From: Sipunculus nudus
Taxonomy: Eukaryota > Annelida > Sipuncula > Golfingiida > Sipunculidae
DNA: 64,000 bases
NCBI GenBank assembly: GCA_026874595.1
Contig: CM049320.1
Coordinates: 37,296,214-37,360,213, forward strand
Reading direction: 5' to 3'
In this document: positions 20,223 to 34,435 of the stretch, in pieces
Numbering within the stretch: position 1 is the stretch's first letter
Layout of the letters: each line of letters opens with the position of its first letter
Translations under genes and position numbers: made by a program
Notes under the pieces: generated by a model
Seen by the model: the letters and a program-made list of their open reading frames with translations, nothing else
Told to the model about the DNA's origin: nothing
Databases searched by the model: none

Positions 20223-21139
20223 TTTAATAAGAGACATGAGCTGGATGTGCTTTGTCAGAAAAATGGTCGATGGCTTGACATATATATATGTGTGTGTGTC
20301 TGTGTATGTGTTTTTCCTCTGTTACAGATTCAAAATGTATAGGGAACATTGGTGATTTGGAATGCTAAAAAGTACATGGTGGATCAATGGTATGGTACGA
20401 AGCTTAACAACTTTGCAAAAGTGAGGGAATGGCAATGACGAATAGTTCAATGTATCATTTACTTAAAAAAAAAAGAAATACTTGGATTCGATTGTCAAAG
20501 AAAGGTACTTATGTTCAACTTATTTTTCACGTCACATGAAGTCTGTTGAATAGCCAAGCTTTATATTTGCTACGGATAGGTTCAAACTATTGCTTGGCTT
20601 AATTGGAATAAAGATATTGTGTTACGTGTTGTGCGATTATTAATGTTTGTGTCAGTTACATGAGTTGCAAAACACCTTTATTATTTCTCAATGAACCGAA
20701 GATGCAGAAAACCCACAAGATGTCGCAAACACAAATATAACTAAAAGAGTGTGCATGGTAGCGTGGCGCAACGGTGCAGCATTTAAACAAGTGGATGGTG
20801 GAAGGTCAGAGCAGAAATCAGTTTTGTGTCGACATAAATGTAATATTGACGACATGATATTCCCTCATAATATATAACAAATGGACTAATTTCCCTTATT
20901 TCTTTTTCCCTCATTTATTTAATGCACACAGTAAAAATATCACGATTATCAGTCCTTTCCCGGACATTTGTTTAACTTAAGTAGGCATAAAGAGAAAGTA
21001 ATAATTTGACATGAATATTTCTTTTTGACACAACCTCCACTGTGCAGGAATATAAGGACACTTCTTCATTTCTATGTCAGCCCGGAGTCTGTAACCAAAA
21101 TTGAATCTGCGTTTCCTACTAACATAACACGAAATAGTG
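20223..21139 (+). pseudogene. C-type-lectin-like pseudogene (duplicate of exons 3-6)
   Basis: Four exon remnants in the same order as the upstream gene: about 20225-20265 (end of exon 3, NKRHELDVLCQKN), 20328-20504 (exon 4, with in-frame stops after LEC and after WYEA), 20708-20839 (exon 5, VCMVAWRNG then SVLCRHK) and 21048-21139 (exon 6, SVTKIESAFPTNIT). Splice borders are conserved (GTTACAG acceptor, GTACTT and GTAAGA donors). Exons 1, 2 and most of 3 are absent; their place is taken by the foldback element. The internal stops show that this copy is dead. It is still useful evidence for the exon structure of the upstream gene. Confidence 0.75.
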
Positions 21140-23118
21140 GTAAGATTGTGAGTTTTAACATATTTTCAATTTCCTTTAATTATGTGATGATATATTTACC
21201 ATGCCATGTTTCAGTTGTCATCCTTAAACCTTTTTTACAAAGTATGATATGATTCAGTTTGATAGTTGAAATATGTTACTTTTGAAATAGTTATCACAAT
21301 GAAAGAGTTCAATGGGTTTCTGTTTAACCCTACATGATCGATATGAAATTCACAACCAAAATGGTGTTCAAGGTGAAGTAATAGTCGTCTGTCTACAGGC
21401 TTATTCCCATTGACGTAATAATAATATAATGCTTAAATAAAATTTACATGTGGTTGTTCATTGGGAGCGAATGTTTTATTTTTTCCCCGTAACATTTCAT
21501 ACGTATTTCATACAGGACTTTCATACATATGTGACGGTACGATTCTATGAGCCATTATTTCTGGTTCCTTATCACCAGGCCCATTGAAACTAAAATGAAC
21601 TTCTCTAAAATGAAGTAAAATATTTCAGGCTTTCCTCAATTTTGATTTTGTTTCCAATTCTGCTCTTTTTAATTAGAGAAGTAAATCAAGTATTACCATT
21701 TGAATCCATTTTTTGTGTTTTACCTGTCCATGTCCAATTTATTTTAACATTCTTAAAATACAATATTTCAGGTTCAGGACTGGATATAGTTAGTATCAAG
21801 TTGTACTTATCATGTCATACAATACATCAGCCGCGTCCTTCTTTGCGTCCTGTTATACATCTTAGCACACCTGGTATGCATAGATCTTAATCTAAATCTG
21901 AATCGCATTGTTCTTTCAGTAGGGAGGGATAAGTGCAGGTGGACACGGTCTCTCATATTTAAGGGGGGGGGGGGGGGGCATGGTGTATCTGTACTCCAGG
22001 ATTTTATGGAGACAATTCAATTTACAAATAGTTTGTCATTTCTTATATGGCCCATCAATCTTAGGAGAGGGTATTTGATTATTTACCGCTATATATCATG
22101 ATACAGGTTTCAGGTTAGTAGCGTTGGTTAGACATCCATACCTGTTTTGATATGCACATTGCTACTAATGGAGTGATGTACATGAACTGTTCTACTAGCT
22201 GGAATTATTTTTATATCAGTAGAGTAAATGAAGCCGGAATCAATGAAAAAAATGATAAAACTTTACTAAACGTAGTATGGAAATTAGAATGAAGGAATTT
22301 TTTTTCTGCCAGCGTGTTTAAATTTATGTTATTTATTTGAATTCAACATAATGCAGTAATGCTATTATGTAATAATATACTCAGATTAGCTGATTAAGAT
22401 TAAAAAAACTGTTTAACACTTAGCAAAATTCCGTTTTGTATAACCGAAATACATATTCCATAACATATGATAGGAAGTGAACAAAATTATATTTTGTGAC
22501 GGGGAGGCAATTTATATGTAGGATTTTGTTGCCGTGTGTCTTTTTTTCTGGGGACTGATGCATGAGGGGGACAGTTTAGGTGATGGTGTTCTTTTTGTTT
22601 TTTATATATGAATTGTCAATTTTTTTAAAACATAGTTGAATGGTGCTTAGAAAAAGAGATGTTAAGGAAACCAGTGCAAACCACTATATAGATCTGTTTC
22701 TTGATTTAACAACATACATTCACCTAAGTAGCTTTTATATAATGCATATAGGCTAATGCGTGCTTTCATTATTAGAGTTGTGCCGGATATTTTTCGGAGA
22801 AGAATACCGACAATGTATTCTATCACTAAATTTGCTGGACTACCATATTCTGTAGGACGTGTGCGATTTATGAAAATAGATAATACAACTGGAAAGAAAT
22901 ACTGACAATGGCTGCTGTTTTAGCAACAAGATATTGTTACAATAGAGAAGTACTTTTAGTAGAGATAACTGTTTTCCGTATAATTTAATTATCTGAAATA
23001 ATTGTATGGTATGGACTAAAAACTGTTTGCATGGCACGCAGTTTACAAACCAGCATGGTTCCATTGTAAATAATTATTTTTAACATATTTTACACGCACG
23101 CAAGCACACAAACACATA

Positions 23119-23174
<56 letters not shown>

Positions 23175-24124
23175 ACTTGCACCATCATATTGCGCCTTAA
23201 CAACTTTTACATGAACACACACATATATATATATATACAACTTTGGCCATCAAATTGCAACTTGCATCAATATTGCATCACAAATATGCTGGCTAAATAT
23301 GCCATATTGTATTGTCTTCCTATCCATGTATCCCGTTGATGTTTCGAAGTAAACAAATTACAAGCAAGATTTTGGTTTGTAAACATTTGTTCAATAAAAC
23401 GAAATTACTCCTCTTATTTGGCTTATATACATTGAAGCGGCCAAATGCACACACCGAAACATTGGTTATATTTATAATGAAGCAATCGGGGCTGTTTTAA
23501 GTATGCAAATATATACTCGAGGTTATATTTATATGACAATTTCGATAATCAACAACGATGTTGTGGGGATGGTCTATTTTGAAGGCTACATTATGTTAAA
23601 AGTCATTATGCATCTTTGACGAAAGAAATATGGGTGCGGTGACTTAGGGTTTGACTGTGTCATCATGTTCGGATTTTTTATAAATAAATAAGTAGCCTAG
23701 GCTTTAATTACACGAAATAATGGACCGAGAATATAAATACAACTGTTCAAATATCGATAATTACAATAAATAATTACTCTTATTAGGTGGGTATTTTCCA
23801 GGAAGCAAAATAAGATAGGTGCATTGTTCAAGTAAAGGTTATACATTTATACTATTTATCTTAGGCCTCGCCATTTATATCAACTGGCATGCATTTTCTA
23901 TATGATTAATTAATTTTCATTGATTGCATTAGCGTTTTTCTTTCATGAGTATTCAGTTGAAAAATAAAATACACACCGTTGGAATGTGGTAAACTCTTTC
24001 ACACCTTTCCCTCTTAGCAACTTGTGCGCCCTTCATTATTCGACATATTCCCCAGCTTACTTTAGATTTAATGATTGAAATGACAATCAATACTGTTTGT
24101 ATTGTAATAATGTTCTCTGGTCAC
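21140..24124. other. Non-coding part of duplication copy 2
   Basis: No gene seen. Contains a G-run at 21963-21979, an AT microsatellite at 23118-23170 and blocks homologous to copy 1. Confidence 0.5.
23118..23170. repeat. (AT)n microsatellite
   Basis: About 26 uninterrupted AT dinucleotides; a shorter run lies at 23223-23237. Confidence 0.95.
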
Positions 24125-24475
24125 GAGCTTGGTGGCGTAATGGTTTGTCCGGGGGACTCATGACCGCAAGATTGTGGGTTCGCATCGCGATCTGGTCGCC
24201 GTCTGCGCATAAACTCCTAGCCAAATTATTTACCACAAAGGTGCGCTCTCTCAACCCATGAGTGGATTTGGACTGGTCATGGGAGGTAGGTAAAAGTAAG
24301 AGGAATAATCTTCTTGCGCCTGCTTGGCTTCTTGGGTATTAGCTTTGCGGGAAGTCGAGAAAAGCTACAAGAATAAACAGGCCCCAAAGACCAGGAAAGC
24401 AAAGTGTAAAATGGGTTCAGACTGACAAGGTTGGTGATATCAGACTATAAACCCCCACCGTTACCCTTTTTTAAC
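24125..24475 (+). mobile_element. tRNA-derived SINE
   Basis: The head folds like a tRNA: A box TGGCGTAATGG (24133-24143), B box GGTTCGCATCG (24177-24187), 33 bp apart. A non-tRNA body of about 280 bp follows (TAGCTTTGCGGGAAGTCGAG, later GACTATAAACCCCCACCG). It interrupts the alignment between the two duplication copies, so it inserted into copy 2 only. Boundaries are approximate; no target duplication identified. Confidence 0.75.
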
Positions 24476-24904
24476 CCTTTATATTAAATACGGGCTAACA
24501 ACACTTGAATTTTGTCATGGAGTAAATCGTTTAAAAGGCCATTACTACTTATTGGGCTTAACACTCAGAGGGCATAAGTAGTTTATTGCAACGATCTTAC
24601 TTTAATACGGTTGGAAATATATTCTTACGAAATTTTACAGAATATTCCTGGTTGGATAAATAACTGTAACTTTCTGCGTGCTAATAAATTTGAGTTTTAT
24701 TGATTGATGAAAATATAAAAACATGCAGCTGTAACTTTGTTATTTTGTTAAAAATGCATTTTAAAAAGAAATGATGTCTAAATAAATAAGTCCAATGGGT
24801 GACCTGAATTAATTATTTCAGGCAAATGTTTGAAAAGGATTTTAAAATATTAAAGCTGCCCACGGTAGTTTCTTTATGCCATTTTCGTTCAATCATTAGT
24901 ATGC

Positions 24905-24907
<3 letters not shown>

Positions 24908-24978
<71 letters not shown>

Positions 24979-24979
24979 G
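24908..24979. repeat. (CT)n microsatellite
   Basis: CT dinucleotides with a short CCCT interruption around 24943-24955. Confidence 0.95.
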
Positions 24980-25387
24980 ACACAAACACATACTGGTGTC
25001 ACCGATGGGGAAATAACCAGGAATTTAATCAATGTGACAATTGAGGTATTGTGTACAATAATTTGAGAATACAAAACATGTAATTATGTAAACATCCAAA
25101 ACCAGGAACAATGATCTTTTTGTTTCGGTAGATAATAACTATAGATGTTTAAAAAAACAGATATACAATAAAGGCTTCTGGTCCGATTATAACAGTGCAT
25201 GCACGAAGCATTGTTGTTATAATTCACGTCCAGGGAGGGATCTAATGGGGTAACCGGGGTGGGGATACACTAACAAGCTCCAACAGTTAGACGAAACCTT
25301 AAAGAAAGAAACAGAAGGTAACAGAAAAAAATGTATAATATACGAAAATAAATATGCACCCTGTAAAGGAAATACAATACAATATAA

Positions 25388-25423
25388 TATATATACATAT
25401 ATATATATATATATGTGTGTATA

Positions 25424-25464
<41 letters not shown>
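25388..25464. repeat. (AT)n microsatellite
   Basis: AT dinucleotides with GTGTGT and GT interruptions, at the end of duplication copy 2. Confidence 0.9.
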
Positions 25465-25469
<5 letters not shown>

Positions 25470-26157
25470 TACACCGAACTTATACTGTACCGGTATGGTA
25501 TATGTTTAATTATTAGAAAGATACATGTATGGCAATGATTATTTTACTGGCATAGTGCCAAGAAGTCAAGCGGTCGTCCCATCCCCACCCCCGTTCCCCC
25601 AGAAAAAAGTTGCTCTATTATATTATTATAATTGTATATACGATTCCATAAATCAATAAACTTCTGGATACTTCTGATCATTAACCCCAAGATCACATGA
25701 ATGATTTTATGTTGACGAAAATCACCGCAAAATCTAATTGAAGAATAACTGCAAAATTGTATATATTATGTAGTAAGGGACAGATAAAAAATATTAGATT
25801 ATTAAAGATTATTTAGAAAAATATAAATGACATCCGTTTTACAACAAGGGATGACACGTAGCATGATACTGAATAAAAAACGTGGAAATTTAATCCATGC
25901 TCTTTATCTATTATATTGTGCTTTGTTTCGAACCATTTTCTAATCAGTGAACATGGGTAGCAAGGAGTGACATTGTTAGTTTTTTTCGACATTATGACCG
26001 ACCAAATTGAATACAGTCCCTGATATAAAAACCGTGGGGGTATATCAAATGAGAGCTTATGACAAAGACTCTCCTGGTTTATCGCTCGAATATACATGAT
26101 TATCATGTAGGTCATGCTTGGACCTGTCAACGTTTTGATTTATTGCAGAGGATAAGG

Positions 26158-26252
<95 letters not shown>

Positions 26253-26602
26253 ACATATATATAAATAATAATAATAATAAAATTTAGTTTATTATTTATT
26301 GTTCTTATATAACAGGGCCCGATCCATTTAGGTGTAAGGATATTGGAGATATTCCGAGCTCTTACAATACTCTTTTTTTCTAAATGGCTGAAAACTCTTA
26401 AAATTATAACAAAAATATATTCATTTTACTAATGTACTGTATAAATTAGACGTAAATTAACATTTTGGTTTAAATTTCTCTGCAATAACAGTTTAATTTC
26501 AAAGCATGTTTTATTCTTTTTTTGTGAACCAGTCCCAGGCAACCCAGACCATTCCTTTAAAGAAAGACTTGACCTGGCCCTGTAATCATACATAATTAAC
26601 AT

Positions 26603-26650
<48 letters not shown>

Positions 26651-28280
26651 GTGTGTGTATTTGCTCAAGAAAATGTCGTTTTACTGGGCAAGGCTATTTG
26701 TGGGTAGATTTAGATAAAAACACGAAAAGTAGAAAACGGGAAAAATGGGAACAAAAAAGGAAAGGCAGGCTCGCTTAACGGTTATTATGATTCCATAACA
26801 CGCATCGAAGTCATGAATTTGATCAACTCCCAAACATAATATTTCCCTTAGAACATTGATTGTATATATATATATATGTGTGTGTGAGGGTGTGTGTTTG
26901 TGTGTGCGTGAACGAGCTCGAGAATACGAGCTTTTACTGGACAATTATGGCTAATCGACGTGGGGCAAAAAGGAAATGGTTTTCTCAGAATTGCATGCAG
27001 CTCTGCTATGTTTACACAGTCATTATATGTAATTCATAACTGTGTGAAAAAAACCTGTGTTAATTATGGGATGTGACATGATAAGTGTATTATTTGCTTA
27101 CCAACTGTTAAGTACATTAGATATTGGACATGCCATAGCACAGATAATCCGTCACATAATATCAATAATGATATGAAGTCGTGTTTTAACTATAAAAGTT
27201 ATCAATTAATAAAGCAAATGAACCAATTAACCAAACAATCCCATTTCAACCTTTGGCCTAGATACAGCATGAAAGGTCTATCATATGAAAGTTAAATGGT
27301 ACAGGTCATATAACAGATTGACCCCCACAAATAAACGCCCAGGCTGGTATTGGAATGACAGCGTATTGAAATGTATACACGTATCGACACATGTGCCTTC
27401 TATATTCCCGTATCCATTCTTGTCTGTTTTTTTATAATAAATTTTCAAAATTGTAAAAGAGAAGCATATACTAGAGTGAAGAAAAGTGAAATATCTCATT
27501 GTTGATTTTTGCTCATCAGTCGTAGGACCTGCCATCTACATGTTGATTCTATAACTAAAGTACTCCGGCTTTTTGTGTTTTATTTTATAAATTTGGTAAG
27601 GAAATGTAATAAACGGTTAAATATATATAAATATATGTGTGTGTGTCATTATCAGAAATATTAAAGAAAAAATCTAAAAAAGTTCTTAGCCATTAATCAT
27701 TTTAATCTCATATATTTCTTTTTCGCATTTTATCTGTTTATTAGCTAATTCAAATAAATACAAATATCGAAGCGCACCTGTTCTGATGATAAACAAATGT
27801 TAGGATTAAGCAAGTTTACTAATTGTTTGCACACTGATTGAAAGATTCCTTTCTGGTTCATTAACCTGTCTACAATGATTAGAAAGAGTAAGGGAGGACA
27901 AGGTACAGTGTAACTGGATAAGGTATTGGACAGCATACCTAGAATAGTGTGAGTTCACCGTATCTGATTATCCGTTGGCAGGGGAGGTGTTTATTTTACA
28001 GAATGCTTGTGACAGGACGCATGATTAATCGGTATAAAGCACATTTGACGGACTTAGTATAAAGTAGCTTTAGAAAACATCTTCCTTACGTGAAAACAGT
28101 ATTGAGTGTATGCAAAGCTGGTATTTTGTGACACCTACTTTCTGAAGTGCATTTATTATATTTGCGCTCCTTCAAACTCAGTCGCGAAATGATAAAGTGC
28201 TGCGAATTCAATAATGCTGTTAAATGATGTATACATTATAAAACAATTGATGAACTTATAAATGTACGTAATATTTTCAA
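25465..28280. other. Intergenic with microsatellites, no gene
   Basis: No convincing frame. Contains (AT)n at 26159-26262 and 26606-26649 and a TG-rich run at 26876-26908. Bases 27960-28090 belong to a dispersed repeat also seen near 52520 and 53860. Confidence 0.5.
26159..26262. repeat. (AT)n microsatellite, about 100 bp
   Basis: Long AT dinucleotide run with two small breaks, then an AAT-type run (26263-26280). Confidence 0.95.
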
Positions 28281-31200
28281 TAATGTTTGCATTATCTCTC
28301 AGTTCATGTTGGCTGAATACGCAGACCTGGATGCCGCGGCCGAACCTTATTTTATAAGCGAGCCGCCGCCGATAGTTTCCTTGAGCCGCCGAATAGCGCC
28401 AGCCACCGCCGATTAGTAAACATCGGCACAGCCGTCGGCGAAATACTGATAAGCTGATGACAAAAGGGATATTCGCTTGCATATGTCAGCTTGTAAATAG
28501 GTACTACAGTAACATGTTAACACGAACCCGTCTCAAGCAGATATCATCGAGCTGCATGGCTTCGCAATGGTAATGCATGCTTAATTTATGGAAGTTGTAA
28601 GTCATTATGTTAGACAGTTAACAAGGTTCCCGCAAGCCCCTTTTTTCAGACCGGATAACTGACATATTCCCCGTTTGATCAAGGGCATTTCTCTTACCCT
28701 GGTTGCTCAAAATATGCCAGAATCCAGATCATTCCCAAGTTTATTCAGTGTGATACTGATGCTTGATCATTTAAAGTTATTGAAGTCGATGTGCAATATT
28801 TAAGAAAAATAATATACTGCTCGGTTAAAATACAGAATTAAATGAACGAAAACCATAGGGAAAAGCTGTTATATGTTTGAAAAAATATATGCATGCATTT
28901 TAGTTATCATTGTTTCCAGCCAATATAAGACATTTTAGTGTACGTATATAACAATGAAACGATGTCGGCAGCCAGCGACCGCTCATAACTAACTCATATT
29001 GTAATCATGCTACAAATGTCATTCACGTAAACACATGGATAAATGTCATAAAATCCTTGATACTAGATGGGTAAAGTGACTTTTGACTTCAAATCATGAT
29101 GCAAAGGTCCCCTTCGGCATAAAAGTACCGTAGGGCCATAGAAATTAATTTATCAAAAGACACAAGTTATATCACCCTTAGTATGTGAAATATGTGCAAA
29201 TTATTCAAAATGGCCGCCGAAAATACTCCAAACCCCATATGCTTACTTCTGTTACAGCTATAATGACAAATTTTGTGTCAAAATATATATTTTTGTGGTC
29301 AAGGAATCCAATGAAATAGGTTTCCAGATTGAGAAAACAATAGTTTTCTCGTTATCATGAAAATCTGGGGTAAAACAGACACATTTCATAAAATATCAAT
29401 GATTTTCTTTCAACATGGTAACCTAAGACACTTCTTATCCATGTGCTTGGCATTGGCAGGTTTTAAACAGTTTGAATAGACCCTGTAAAGGCGTCTCACT
29501 GAACACAATCCTCAATCGATACATGGAGCAAAAAAATCACAGCAAATTTAATGCATTCACAAGATAATTACTTATACGTGGCACTTACGTGGCACTGAAT
29601 CTGAGTTTAGGCAGTACAGCAAGACCATGTTATTTAAAGCACATATATACAGTTTGTTCTTTTTTAAGAATAACCTAATGAATTACCCACATTCTTGGTC
29701 TTGCGTCAATTTATACACACACGGTTCAATAAACCCACACACGATGTTCTGTTACCAGCAAAAATACCTAAGGCTTGGGTTGGGGTTTTTCCGTATGTAG
29801 TGTTATTTCAATGTATACATTATTTGGGTAATACGGTATAAGCTGACCCTTCTTGACCGCACAACATGCATGGGATTTACTTTTTACAAAAACCAGAGTA
29901 CCAGTAGACATTCCTGTAACAGAACTCAGTAAAGTTGCCAACTGTAGTTTCTTCCCATTATTTAACATTTTGATTCAACAGAATAATATGTTTGAAACAT
30001 CTTATCTATCTCATGATGGCAACCCTTAATAGTACATTATCAATGACAAAAGCCATCAGTCATTGACACTATTTGTTTTTGCTTCACCAGTTAGTTATAC
30101 GGTTATATAGGGAAATACACGTATCCTGAAACTGTGTTCGTATTTCTGTTTTATTTTTTTTTTGTTTTTTTTTTTACAAGTAACGTCAGATAACTGAAGG
30201 AATTAGATGTGTTACGTTTTATTGTGGATAAATGTTTGTTGAAGTAATTATTCATCCTACCTAGAAATTATGGAGACATTTTGCAAATTTCAATAAATTT
30301 AAGTATCATCATGAAAACTTTCAACATTTTTGTATTGGTATTGTATTATATTCCTTTATAAGTTCCTGTTTATTATCTTGATAAAGACAGGGGAGCATTT
30401 AAATACCAGTGTATAAATGTACCCGATGTGTGCGATTCACTGCATCCAGAGCATAAAAACCACAACGAAGTGGTACACATTTTTGTGTTATGTGGAGAAA
30501 TAATGAAACTGTATATCATTTGAATAATATATAATAATAGTTATAATTATAAGGTTAAATTTAATTGAACATAAGAACACACTTGCATAGTCTTGCCTCA
30601 GTAAGTTTCCGAATTTACTGCCATGTTCTGGAATACAATATCAAGTTAATACCCCATAAAACCATACGTATTGCATGGCTTACACAGGTTTCACTCTGTC
30701 ACAGACGGAGTACACAGAGGTATTGGCAGCCGTACAAAGTGGACATAAGAATTTCTTTATTGCCAACAAAAGATTATCGCCTGCTTGAGCTTCAATGTAC
30801 AACTCTCAGGTCTTGTGCGATATAACCATAACATAATCTTTTTAAGATGTGCATTTGATAAAATTGCAAGCACATATTTCACAGAATCTAACATTCTGGA
30901 TAGTGAAGTCCATTGCACGAATCACATTAGTAAAAGTTCCTTATGCACAGAAAGTCAGTACTACTATCAGAGTTGTCACTGGAAAGTCACAAGTTGATAA
31001 ACTTGGTCAAACATCGCTTGTTTGCAGACCTAGTCGAACTGCATTTAAGAATGTGTGTATAATTCTGAAGCCTAATCCTCCAGCCTAATCCTCCAACGTC
31101 TGATCTTCTAGATTGGAGTTATTCCTGGACTTTGGTGTTTATTAATATTTATAATGAACCGAAATAGCCGCCTGACATCCGTTGAAATTCAAACGAGTAA

Positions 31201-32089
31201 TCACAACATGTATTAAAATCTTAGAAATCTCCCTAAAAACCCAAAGGTGACTTGGAATTGCCTACTTGCCATATTTATCTGCAAAATCTGCAGAATCGGC
31301 GGATGACCTTGAAAAACTAGGGGCAAACTAATGAATTGTGTGCCTAGGAATCATCACATCGTGGTACCACACCATGAATTAAAGAAAACCTATATCTTGC
31401 TAATAGTTAAAATAAAATGTTCATTACTGATAATTTTATAGGCCCTTCGGCTATTAGTGATATATGTGGCATGTCTTGCTGTCAAAGCAATTTGAGCCCC
31501 TTTGTTAGGTTAGTTGTGACCAACGGTAAAAGTATAACATATACATTTAATTTAACTATTTAGCCAATTTTAGTTTTTTTTCTGAAAAAAAAGCAGATTA
31601 CTTGTTTGATTTGAAACGTGAGAGAATTCGCTGAAGAGGTCAGAGAAAAGTAACATGACAGGCGTTGATGATGTTTATCAACGTCGCCAATGCCTGAAAG
31701 GGTTATACAGAGAACAAAAGTTGCTGGTTCGACATGACTGAATAGGAGTTGCTAAAAAGGTTCATCAGAGACTACCAAACTCTGGAAAATTATTGACAAA
31801 TGGTCAGGTTTAGAAATATTTTCATTGCATGATATAAGTAAATAAGTGTAATCTTAATCTCTTTTATATGACAAAGGACACTACCATGCTTCTTCTGGTC
31901 TTACTGAGATGAAAATTATTTATTTCCCAATGGACATTGGACACCAGGAACATATGAGGACCAGGAGGTGACTGGATCTTCAGGGAGTACATGTGAGATC
32001 CATTTGCCCGAGGATTATGGCTGATTTTAGGAAATGGAAAGATGGAAAGAAACGTCTTTGGACGCAAAGTTTAAAAAAAGAGCTAATCA

Positions 32090-32290
32090 CTGAGAACATG
32101 GAACATAGGAGTCGAGTGGTAATAGACTTTGATCTCTGTGCTAGCTATACCCGGGTTCAATTCCAAGGACAGCTATCAGAATATGTGATATTGACCCTTT
32201 CCAGGTCAGTTGTTTCTCCGAGTCCTCTGGCTCATAGACTTATAAAAGCGGCAATCTCTACCATGGGGAGTGCCTAGCATACGTTATTAT
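32090..32290 (+). mobile_element. Degenerate tRNA-derived SINE
   Basis: GTCGAGTGGTAATAG (32111-32125) resembles an A box and GGTTCAATTCC (32154-32164) is a near-perfect B box. The following CAGTTGTTTCTCCGAGTCC then CTCTGGCTC resembles the conserved central part of widespread invertebrate tRNA SINEs. It lies in the loop of the large inverted repeat. Confidence 0.5.
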
Positions 32291-34346
32291 GACAATTTGC
32301 ACAATCCATGTAAAGTAATAAAGATACAATTTATCAAATTCTAAACTTTATTGAATTACATTTAGACATCACATTCAACATTTTCGCTTTTCTGTTTTGA
32401 CTGGTGGAAAAGGTTATACAGCACGGAAGTTAGAGGTAAAGCCTGTTAGGCGGACTTGGCATATCTTCTTCCTGCTGTGCTTATACTTAGGTTACACGTT
32501 TTTATTTTTGCATCATAAACATGCTGATAATTAGTGGCATTATTGCAGTATTTGTGAACAATACTGGATTCGCTGTTAAAACCTGCACCACATCCTGAAC
32601 AGTCAGCACTGCCACCATTACTTCAACAATCATTTCATCCACAACTGAAATATAAGGCATCTAATTCCTTCAGTTCCCTGAGATTACTTGTCAAAAAAAA
32701 AAAGAAATGTGAACAAAGTTTTCAGGATATTTCCCTATAAAACCCTAAACTTTTGGTGAAGCATAAAGACCAAGAGTGTCAATGGCTGATGACTTTTCTG
32801 CTTTCAGCATTAATCATGTACTAATATGGGTTGACCATCATGAGATAGATCATGAGATAGATAAGATGTGTTTCAAGCAATATATTCTGTCGAATCAAAA
32901 TGTTAGATTCTGGGGAGGAACCACAATTGGCAACTTTATTGTGTTCTGCTACAGGAATGTCTTCCCTTTTCTGTGTGTACTGGTACTCTGGTTTTGTATA
33001 TATCCTATGCATGCTGTACTGTCGAGAAAGGTCATTTTATGCCATATTACCCAGATAGTGTATTAATGGACTGACAGTATATACGGAAAACCCACAACCA
33101 AGACCTAAATTATTTTGCTGGTTTTATAAAGAGCGATGTGTTGTCGACTAATAGAACTATGTGTGGAAATATTGATGCAAGGCGAAGAATGTGGGTCTTT
33201 CACTCGGGAATTTTTAAATAAAGAACAAACCATATATTTGTGCTAACCGTATAGCCTTTATGTATTGCCTAAACTCAGATTAAGTAAGTGCCACGTGCAA
33301 GTAATTCTCTAGTTAGTGCATTAAATTTGCAGAGGTTTTATGCTCTATGTATATTGATTGCGGATTGTGTTGTGAGACGCGTCTACAGGGTCTATTCAAA
33401 CTGTTTAATATTTCCCAGTGCAAGCATATAGATAAGAAGTGTCTAAGGTAACAATGATGGAAGAAAAACAATGATATTTAATGAAATGTGTCCGTTTTAC
33501 CCCAGATTTTTGTAGTACGAGAAAACTATTGTTTTCTCAATCTGGAAACCTATTTCATTGGATTCCTTGACCACAAACTGTATATTTTGACACAAATATT
33601 GTCATTATAGCTGTAACAGAAGCAAGCATATGAGGTTTGGAGTATTTTCGGCGGCCATTTTGAATAATTTGCATATATTTCACATACTAAAGGAGGTCTA
33701 ACTTGTGTCTTTGGATAAATTTATTCCTATGACCCTAAGATGCTTCTATGTCAAAGGGGACCTTTGCATCATGACTTGAAGTCAACAGCCTATTTTATGA
33801 ACTTAACCCACCCACTATGAGTAGAAACTAAACTTTTAAGCGAGACTGATTGGTTAGCAATTTGAATTCAAAACGCGAGACCAAATCAGTGTCAAAAAGC
33901 TGAAGACACCGGCTGCTTCACCCACTGACAAACATATTGCTGCATGAACATATTAAGGGTCACACAGGTCACGGGGATGATTGAGGCTGACAATTGCGAA
34001 AATCCATGACAGAATTCCTATGTCGATTAAGACACGTGACAAATTACGTACACGATTGCAACCTGGAAAGTTCAGCGCAGGAAAAAAAAACGTGTCGATC
34101 ATAGGCTAGGCCAAAAGGAATTAGAGATATCGTGGTTGTGGCAGTGAGTTGGTCTGTTCACATTAAATTAAGAAGAACTCACATTATGTTTTAAGTTATC
34201 AAATTTTTATGATTATTATAAAAACTCTTTGGCTGGGGTTCGATTTTGTAAGTTATGTCACCTCTCTCCCTCCTCAAATGATCAGATTGTTACCAAATGT
34301 TTTGATTAATTTAGAGACACTCGTGGGTGAAGCATGACTTTCTGTA

Positions 34347-34348
<2 letters not shown>

Positions 34349-34433
<85 letters not shown>
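34349..34433. repeat. Compound (AT)n(AG)n microsatellite
   Basis: About 27 AT then about 15 AG dinucleotides, inside the right arm of the large inverted repeat and absent from the left arm. Confidence 0.95.

Positions 34434-34435
<2 letters not shown>

Larger units (their letters stand above)
20223..25470. repeat. Tandem segmental duplication, copy 2
   Basis: Homologous to 13571-18880 (anchors listed there). It begins inside lectin exon 3 at the outer edge of the foldback element, contains a SINE absent from copy 1 (24125-24475) and ends in an AT microsatellite as copy 1 does. Exon copies are degraded. Confidence 0.75.

Noticed and set aside
24133-24200. Possible functional tRNA gene
   Set aside because: A and B boxes are present but acceptor stem does not close and a SINE body follows directly.
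24826-25074. Ser-Leu and Arg-Glu repeat frames
   Set aside because: Produced by the CT/AG dinucleotide tract.
26059-26268. Frame ending in a long Ile-Tyr repeat
   Set aside because: It is an AT microsatellite translation.
28156-28482. Minus-strand 108-codon Arg-rich frame
   Set aside because: Driven by the GC-rich tip repeat of the palindrome arm; not conserved in the other arm.
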